64,000 nt of DNA, from assembly GCA_038087015.1 (NCBI GenBank), contig JASBNA010000088.1, positions 1 through 64,000 on the forward strand, in the 5' to 3' direction. The notes below the pieces were generated by a model. It was given only the letters and a program-made list of their open reading frames with translations, did no database searches and was not told the DNA's origin. A program made the translations under genes and the position numbers. Shown piece after piece: positions 57,523 to 64,000 of the stretch; position 1 is the stretch's first letter, and each line of letters starts with the position of its first letter. This DNA is from Cerrena zonata (Eukaryota; Basidiomycota; Agaricomycetes; Polyporales; Cerrenaceae).

Positions 57523-59606
57523 TTACAGATCCTTCGCCGTATCTTCAAGCTTCTTATTCGCAATGATATGTGCAACCAGCGTCAAGAATTGGCGTGGCCT
57601 CTTGTCACATTGACAAATATATCTTCGACGTCGGATGGGTGCATCTCCAGAAAGCGTACCATCTTGTAAGCCCAACATGTGGATTACCTTTCTAGCCAAG
57701 ATCGAGGCTTCGATATCTATCTCTGGATCGGGGGGCGACGAAGGGGTGCGTATGCCTCTAAATCTAAATCGGTAATGCTTATCAATAACATCTTTGTAGT
57801 GGTATACCTTGATCTCTTCATTCGTGGGACGGGAAGGATACCGAAATATCGTAGAGGCCCGTAAGAGATAGCCACTGTCCAGTATTACCGGCGAGTCATC
57901 AGCAGAGTATAGAGGTTCGAGCTGAGGGAGAAGTTCCTTGTCGACAACATCTTTATTCAAGAGAGCATATTCTTCAATGAGGTCCACACAGCATCCTAGA
58001 ACATCGGGCTTGTGTCTTGCTTCATCTTCGCAGAGGTACTCAATGACCTCCGGGATTTTGACAGCCTGGTCAGCATCTGGTGCCCAGAGTCTCCACGGAT
58101 CGTCGTTCGAGTCCAAGCCCAGCCGTTTCGAACCGCAATAATTCGAAATGTAATAGTTCCCGAGAGCATACTCCAGCTTGTCGAATCGTTTTCGGAAATC
58201 TTCCCTAGAACGTATGGCCTTTCTAGTCATTACGAAATTCACAATCTCTTTCCAATCTGCTCAAACATATATTCAGTATAAGATAAAATGAACCTATCAG
58301 AATATAGCACTCGCCAATTTCCGTTAAAGGGCGTGGTGTATATGCAAGCGAAATCCATCCGCGATGATGGATACTAGGCAGATCTGCCTCTGTGAGATCC
58401 ATCGCAAGTAGTTTTTCCATAATGCTGAGATAGTCGATTAGATAGGCAGGAACTCAGAAATTATTAGATCGTACATAGGTTCACGGTTTCGAATCATATC
58501 AGCCGTCTCCTTTGTGTACCATTTCCACATAGTATCATTGAACTAGAAGGAGGATGAGTTTATAAATCATAACGGGTTGATCTTATTTGAACTTACTAAA
58601 ATCATGCTGTCACAGGCCTTTTTCATATCCTCGATAAATGCCTTGTAGACGGGTGACCCTTTCTCGAAACTCAAGAGACGTCTCGCTATCGCATCAAACC
58701 GAGGCTTGTAATATCGATCGGATGGACCATTCTCAGCAGGATAATAAGCTTCACCTATTTGAATTGTCAGCACGAGCAGAGAAATAGTTCTCTAGCTACC
58801 CACTATTAGGCTCTTCGGTTGCGCGGGGAAGTAGATTGAAGATGATAGGATCCAAATATTTCGGGTATTGCTTGAACAGCTTTTCGCCTTCGACCACACT
58901 TTAACAAGTCAGCAGTGCGTGGCTCCCCACCCCGATGTGAAGACTTACTTCTTCTTGTAGCAGGCCGTACAGAGACGGAGCTTATAAACGTATTCAACGT
59001 TCTTGGAGCGAGGCTTGGAGCAGGCCTGAAGAACGCCACTCATTATCACCATCAAGCTTCATGACGATAACAGTGGCCACTTACCTGACAAAGTTCATCA
59101 AATACTAAAGTAGCATATTGGAGCTCGTTCAGACCATCCGGACAGTCAGGCAACCTCGTATCACGCCTTGCGCGAACCCACAGAGTACGTGATGATTTCG
59201 ATATGAAGATACCACGAAGTTGCTTCGAGACACGCGAGAGTTGAATGAGATCCAGGGGATGTAGCCAGGACGTAATCTAGCAGTGACTTCAGAAAGAGCG
59301 GTATGCAAGTAATATGACTATACTCGCCTCTAGGAAGATATCGAACGGCATATCCATTATCGCTTTGAGTTTACCAGACCCTTGCCCCCTTCCATTAGTA
59401 GACTGGGTCTTTTTCTGTACCCGGCGTCGCTTTTGCGACGAGCTGCTAGCCCTAGGTTCCTCTATAAGGTGTTCGATGTCTATTCCATAGATATATGAAT
59501 TTGTTTCGAATTTCTATAGCATAATCATACCTATATTAGGGTCGGCATAGCCCTCTGAATCTGCTGTTTTAGTCGCAGCTATTCTCTGGCTTCGTCTTGA
59601 CGACAT
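57523..59606 (-). CDS. F-box protein (paralog of 41-43.4 kb gene)
   Basis: Starts at 59606 (MSSRRSQRIAATKTADSEGY). After a basic, disordered second exon comes the F-box MDMPFDIFLE, then ITSWLHPLDLIQLSRVSKQL after an intron with a GC donor (GCGAGT). That intron is at exactly the position and phase of the paralog's intron. Downstream are RARRDTRLPDCPDGLNELQY, LCTACYKK then NVVEGEKLFKQYPKYLDPII (intron between), SDRYYKPRFDAIARRLLSFE and a last exon with HMLGLQDGTLSGDA and RYICQCDKR. It probably acts as a substrate adaptor of an SCF ubiquitin ligase. This copy resolves joints that are unclear in the other, notably the intron after the CxxC motif. No frame break was seen. Confidence 0.7.
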
Positions 59607-60271
59607 TGTAAAAAATGCTAAGCACAGAGTCAGGATATTGGGATAACTATAGGCATCTCTATCGAAGATTTAGCACTGACCGTATATGTTGCAATCTGCA
59701 AGTGGGAGAGTGAGTGAAAAACGTCTAGTAGCGCCGATGTACTTGGCCATTGTTCGACGCTGTGATGTGACCTTGCCACATGCCACATCGCGATGGTTAT
59801 CAGCGGGATGGTCACAGTGTCACCTTGTGTATGCTTGTGTACCTTCCACCTCGACGACACCAGGGACTCGACTGGAAAAGTTGAAACCCTATATTCGAGA
59901 CCGGGTGAGCAAGATTATTCATATCTACGAATACACCATGAAGTATTTCTCGTTAGCCTCGTCTGCATCTGCAACGCCCATTGCAGGATGTGGTTAGTCC
60001 GTACTATTATCTCCTACGTGATCACGAGTATACCTCCTCCCCTAGTCATTAGCAGGACGTCGAACGTTGACGTTGAACTCGAATGCCCATTGCCGAGCTA
60101 TAATATTCCTACAAGGGCAAGTTGATTCCTCACGATCCTGCAGCTGCCATATCCATATTCATCGTTGCTTCTGTCTGGCCATCGCCGATGCCTCATGTCA
60201 GATACCTATATATACACGTACGCCCTCATGTATCCCGCCTTGACCTCAACTTCAAGTGCTCCCACATCTAA
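59607..60271. other. Divergent intergenic region
   Basis: Lies between the F-box start and copy B4. Open frames at 59686-60125 overlap in two plus frames and show no recognised domain. Promoters for both genes must be here. I see no repeat. Confidence 0.4.
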
Positions 60272-60941
60272 ATGTCTTACTCCAGCCCTTTCGACGACGA
60301 TTCTACCCAGGCTCATTCCCCGCGTTACTCAAGCCGTACGTCTCATTGCGAAGAGTATGACCAAATCTCGATGGGTAATCAAGCCATCGATGACAAGGTC
60401 CTCACCCTTCACAATAAGATCGTTACAATCGTGGATGATGCCAGAGGGGTAGCTTACAGGTGGAATGAGGCTAAAGAAAGTGTATATGCCATCAGCGAGA
60501 AGGTTGGCATCGTGGTTGGTTGGTATAGAAAGTTCTACCCCCAGCACGCAGGTGAGTGCTATAATCATCATCGAGGCCTCACTGATCATTACATGCTTGC
60601 ATCTCAAATACAGAGCCTATAAGGAACCCGCCGGATTATACTCCGGTTAACATCGTATCTATCCGAGCCACCAGCGATGCAGGTGAGTCTGAGTCGATGC
60701 AGCATATACATAATAGTCCGAGCTAAGACATCCCGAATTTAATCGTTCAGTATGGCGATCACAAATGACTTACTCACGTAGTCGTACGGACGAAGATTAC
60801 GTGTTCTTTGGATATGCAATTCTCGCTTTTCTTGTACTCGGACTCATTATCGGACTCTGCATCTTCATAATACAGCTCTTTATTCTTGGCATATGTATCG
60901 TGATACTAGTGTTGGTGCTTTCTGGCGGTGTAGGGCTCTAA
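60272..60941 (+). CDS. Cys/His-family membrane protein, copy B4 (divergent)
   Basis: Exons 60272-60551, 60614-60682 and 60751-60941 sum to 540 nt, 179 aa, and both introns are phase 1. The N-terminus keeps HCEEYDQ but has lost the Cys pair seen in B1-B3 (TSHCEEY for CTAHCEEH). A helical part (WNEAKESVYAISEKVGIVVG) and a linker with PPDYTPVNIV, matching B1's PPRYTPVDPM, follow. The C-terminus has two hydrophobic spans (FGYAILAFLVLGLIIGLCIF; IQLFILGICIVILVLVLSGG). Probably an integral membrane protein. It is shorter than B1 because the coiled-coil exon is missing. Confidence 0.65.
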
Positions 60942-61356
60942 AGCTGTATCATCATACGAAGGAATACCATGTCTCGATATTTGAGATTCAATACTCGATG
61001 ACGCAACTGCTTGTACTATACTCTCTCTTTCTCCGAGTCACTATCGCCGTACGGCAGATCTTCTTTGCGTATTTCCAGATCAACTGCGGATCGGAGCCAA
61101 GAACTGAAGGCGATTCAGATGTCTGCGAGCTCGCGATTGTCAATCAATACAGAGATTGCTCAACGCAAGAATCTTTCTCTAGTAAGCGGCGTTAGGCCCA
61201 GGCTCAGTGCTTTTGGGAATAACACCTTCCTGATCTGAAGTGGCGGTGCGATGATTGGTCATACTGTTCTATATTTACCGCATCATAAGCTGCGCCTTCC
61301 CCCGTCGTTATCGCCATCTCTCTCTCTCCCTCCTCTCTCTCTCCCATCTCACAACG

Positions 61357-62159
61357 ATGACCAAGCGAGACCACGCCAAAGCCCTCAAGCCTTCAAAACG
61401 ATGCTCAGCTCGACTCAACCAGGGCGCCGCCCATTCCAAGTGCAATAAACTCATTCCCGGCGGTACACGATGCAAACAGCATCGAAAAGACTACCGCCGC
61501 TCATGGATCACCTACAAGCATTTCTCGCAGCTTGTTATACTCTTAGCTGACTCCGCTTCCATCCCTTTCCGAGCTCTGAATACCCTTCGGACTAAGGAAG
61601 AGGTGGAAATGAAGTTAAGCGACGTTGAACGTTATCTCACCCTGATCAGAGGGGAGTTGGCGGGGAGGGACTCACATCAACACACGTTCATTGGCAAAGG
61701 TAAGTATTGGACTCTAAGTCCTGATACCAGATAGCATTAGAACTTTATTCTAGGTGATAAAGGACATGCAGCTTGGAACGACAAGCTTCGAGTGAAGGAA
61801 AAGAAAACCGTGGAAACAGTCAGACGACTCCAGGCGAAGCTTGACATGATGAAGGAAAACGAATCACCACAAGCACTAGGCGGTATGACTCTCCCCTACG
61901 TTTTATCTCTGTTCTTTGCTGACGATGTTACAATCCTATCGGAATAACAGTGCTTGAAGCCTTACGTCTCTCCATTCCTGTTTTCGGTGCGCTCACCCTT
62001 TGGGTATTCGTGTTGTATGGTGTTGTCCAGTATGGAACGTGGAAATACGAAGATGGGGGAAGTGTTTATTTTTGGATCTCGGCGGTCTTGGGTATATTTG
62101 CCGTTGGTGCTATTGTCATGTGTGCCAAGAAATTGACTCGGGTGGTCAAAGCTATGTAA
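61357..62159 (+). CDS. Cys/His-motif membrane protein, copy A4 (intact)
   Basis: Exons 61357-61699 (343 nt, the same length as A1 exon 1), 61754-61882 and 61951-62159 give 681 nt, 226 aa, with phase-1 introns. The motif is C-x12-C-x9-C-x2-H (RCSARLNQG..RCKQHRKDY), followed by YKHFSQLVILLADSASIPFR and a helix (EEVEMKLSDVERYLTLIRGE). A coil (KEKKTVETVRRLQAKLDMMK) and two membrane spans (FGALTLWVFVLYGVVQ; FWISAVLGIFAVGAIVMCAK) end it. YGTWKYEDGGSVYF lies between the spans and matches A3. The short form lacks the linker exons of A1/A2. No function is known to me. Confidence 0.7.
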
Positions 62160-62490
62160 CGTATCTGATTGATTGTATGTTTCGAATATTGTTATCTAAG
62201 GAGTCAAATTTCGTTGTACAGGAATATGTATGTTTTCAATATCTCCATTGTCATCCTGATAATCGGATCGAAATCGAGGGTGCATTCATCAGGGGAAAGG
62301 CAAATATAACCAGCGGACAATGCGTTTTTCGTACTCCGCGACACTTACTCTTTAGCAAGTCAATGCCCGGCATTGACATCTTCCTCAACCAGCATGTATA
62401 TAAACCAGAGCCTCCTCTGTTCAACGAGATACATCTTCTCCCTTCTTCTCTTCTCCACCCCCTCTTCTTCGTGTAACCTTCCCTTGTACC

Positions 62491-63470
62491 ATGGCCAAAT
62501 CCCGTTCAACGAACAAGGCCCATCGTCGCCCAACCACTGCGTCTGCATCCCAGAGACGTCCTACCTCTATCAAACGTCGCAGTGCTCCTAAACGAGACAG
62601 GTTCACTACCCGGGCCAACCAGCTCTTCCCCTTTGTCTTCAACGCGCCTGGTACCGTGCACAAACTCAACTTACGCGAGGTCGAGGAAACTCTCGAACGC
62701 GTCAACGAGTTCAACTACATGATCTCCACAGAGTTCATGCTGAAATCGAGGCAGTCTCCAAAGTCTTTCCAACCTGGTAAGGACATCCTCTCTACCTTTT
62801 CGTGCCCATGCTCATCGACATCCGTGATGTAGGCACTATCGTCCGACAGGAAGCTGAATTCCGGCGCTCAAGAGGTATTCTCGCGAGGGACATACTCACC
62901 ATTAGGTTAGGAGTGTTACTCGAAGAGAAATATGCTCGAGAGAAGGTATCCCGCGATATAGAGCAGAGTAAGTATGCTGAGATTGCAGCGGCAGTCGAAC
63001 GTAAGATCGCCTCCTTGGAACGAGGCAAGTAGTTCCTTCTTATCCGTTACTTGTTAATCTGATGCCCCTGTCACGTCGTTTTAGCGGTCGGCTACACCTC
63101 AACTCAATCTCGGGTGCCTTCATCTGCGAATGGGAAGGAGTATTCTCCAAGTCCTTCTTCGAGTTCCGAGTGGTCCATACCCGCTTACGTGACCTATCCC
63201 AATTCATTAGTATGTGGGCTAGGGTCGATCGACGTTCAACGAGGTTCGTTCTCCCTCATATCAATATTATCATGTTTTGTGGACGTGTCGACTGACTAAC
63301 GGCTGGGTATGAAATAACTAGTGTCCTCAAAGAATCCTCCATCAGGACCTCCCATTTCACCGCTCAGATTCCCACCTGCACGCAAGTTCATTGAACTGGA
63401 GTCCGGAGAATGTACCCCTTGCTCTAGCCCGACGCTCTATGCCTCCTCGAGCCCTCCATACTCAGGCTAA
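62491..63470 (+). CDS. Divergent family member without the Cys/His motif or membrane tail
   Basis: Four exons (62491-62776, 62833-63024, 63085-63243, 63322-63470) total 786 nt, 261 aa, and all introns are phase 1. Exon 1 is 286 nt, as in B1. The N-terminus is basic (RRPTSIKRRSAPKRDRF). REVEETLERVNEFNYMISTE aligns with B1's helical region, but no Cys/His motif precedes it. A coil exon (ILTIRLGVLLEEKYAREK type, then EIAAAVERKIASLERG) and a Ser/Pro/Tyr-rich tail (NGKEYSPSPSSSSEWSIPAY) follow, with no membrane span. The intron after exon 2 uses a GC donor (GCAAGT), which the reading frame requires. Likely a soluble relative of the group. Confidence 0.65.
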
Positions 63471-64000
63471 CCACAACCATGACACCACCCTCAGGCTGGC
63501 GATCGTCGACGCTCTATAGGGGCACTCGCTCTCGGTCTATGCTGTTTGTCCGTCTAACTGTCGTCCGCGCTGCACACTACAAGCCTCCTGGGTTCCTCGT
63601 CATTCCAATCACTTCCTGTTCTATCGTCCGACATTCTAGGTTTTCTTGGCATCGTTCTATTCTATCTGTCTTGAAATGGGTTACCGGCTTATCCCTTCAA
63701 ACCACACACTCCTTTTTACCTTCCCTGTCTCGTGTTATCCAGTTATCTCTCCAGGTTATATAACTATTATGAAAAATATACTTTTGAAACTTATCAAGAC
63801 TGTTGGACGTTGCTACCCTGGTTCCTACTTGCATTCCACATTCGTCCGAACACAGTGATCGATGCTTACATAACCCGACTACCATCGATTTCACCCGAAA
63901 CTCTGTCGTCACAAAACTTCTCTTCCTCCTCGTCGAGCTCCTCCATCTACTTAGCTATACGGATTCTAGCTCGAGTTATCTCTGTATACTGATCGTCCTC
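63471..64000. other. Intergenic DNA at the window end
   Basis: Short overlapping open frames (63479-63992) show no recognised domain or splice links. A Ser-codon run (TCTTCCTCCTCGTCGAGCTC, about 63922) may belong to a gene continuing beyond the window, but this cannot be shown. Confidence 0.35.

Noticed and set aside
59686..60125. A gene upstream of copy B4
   Set aside because: Two overlapping plus frames with no shared domain, no family resemblance and no consistent introns.
1..64000. CRISPR arrays, bacterial operons, ribosomal RNA genes
   Set aside because: None seen. Regular repeats are GA-rich satellites without unique spacers, and the intron-rich genes are eukaryotic.

Overview
The window is fungal nuclear DNA, most likely from an Agaricomycete and plausibly the Rhizoctonia/Ceratobasidium group. 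I infer this from genes broken by many 45-70 bp introns, F-box proteins of the basidiomycete type, an OrsD-RecQ helicase gene, a DUF6589-like fragment and a local family of small membrane proteins. No species-specific marker was checked. Exon chains below were worked out by hand from GT/GC...AG boundaries, reading frame and divisibility by three.

Left part (1-24.4 kb) is accessory, repeat-rich DNA. It holds a small three-exon gene (0.2-0.8 kb), a block of 15-bp palindromes and a 200-bp fold-back (1.0-1.8 kb), and a large minus-strand OrsD zinc-finger/RecQ helicase gene (1.96-7.35 kb) with one frame break. Next comes a 13-kb segment bounded by about 0.75-kb inverted repeats (7.76-8.58 and 20.11-20.87 kb). 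Inside it are a basic disordered protein gene, a 2-oxoglutarate/Fe(II) oxygenase-like gene of possible TET/JBP affinity, a 2-kb satellite built around covarying 15-bp palindromes, a 157-bp promoter-region tandem repeat and an intact 876-aa protein of unknown function. tRNA-derived SINE-like units lie in both arms and in the middle. To the right are a G-rich minisatellite, a truncated DUF6589-type transposon protein and two CACTG-ended MITE-like elements.

Middle part (24.4-43.4 kb) looks like ordinary gene space: a nuclease-like/kinase-like protein resembling Crinkler-type effectors, the sortilin VPS10 (16 exons, 1466 aa), a DUF6535-like membrane protein, an S28 serine peptidase (9 exons, 532 aa) and an F-box gene.

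Right part (44.3-63.5 kb) is a tandemly expanded family of small proteins. They carry an N-terminal Cys/His motif, a short helical region, Ser/Tyr/Gln- or Arg-rich linkers and usually a C-terminal membrane hairpin or tail. Every resolved intron in them is phase 1. The family includes intact, frameshifted, truncated and chimeric copies. It is interspersed with a paralogous F-box gene, a degenerate TKL-type kinase and a small unknown gene. The two strongest candidates for something undescribed are the inverted-repeat cassette at 7.8-20.9 kb and this phase-1 gene family.
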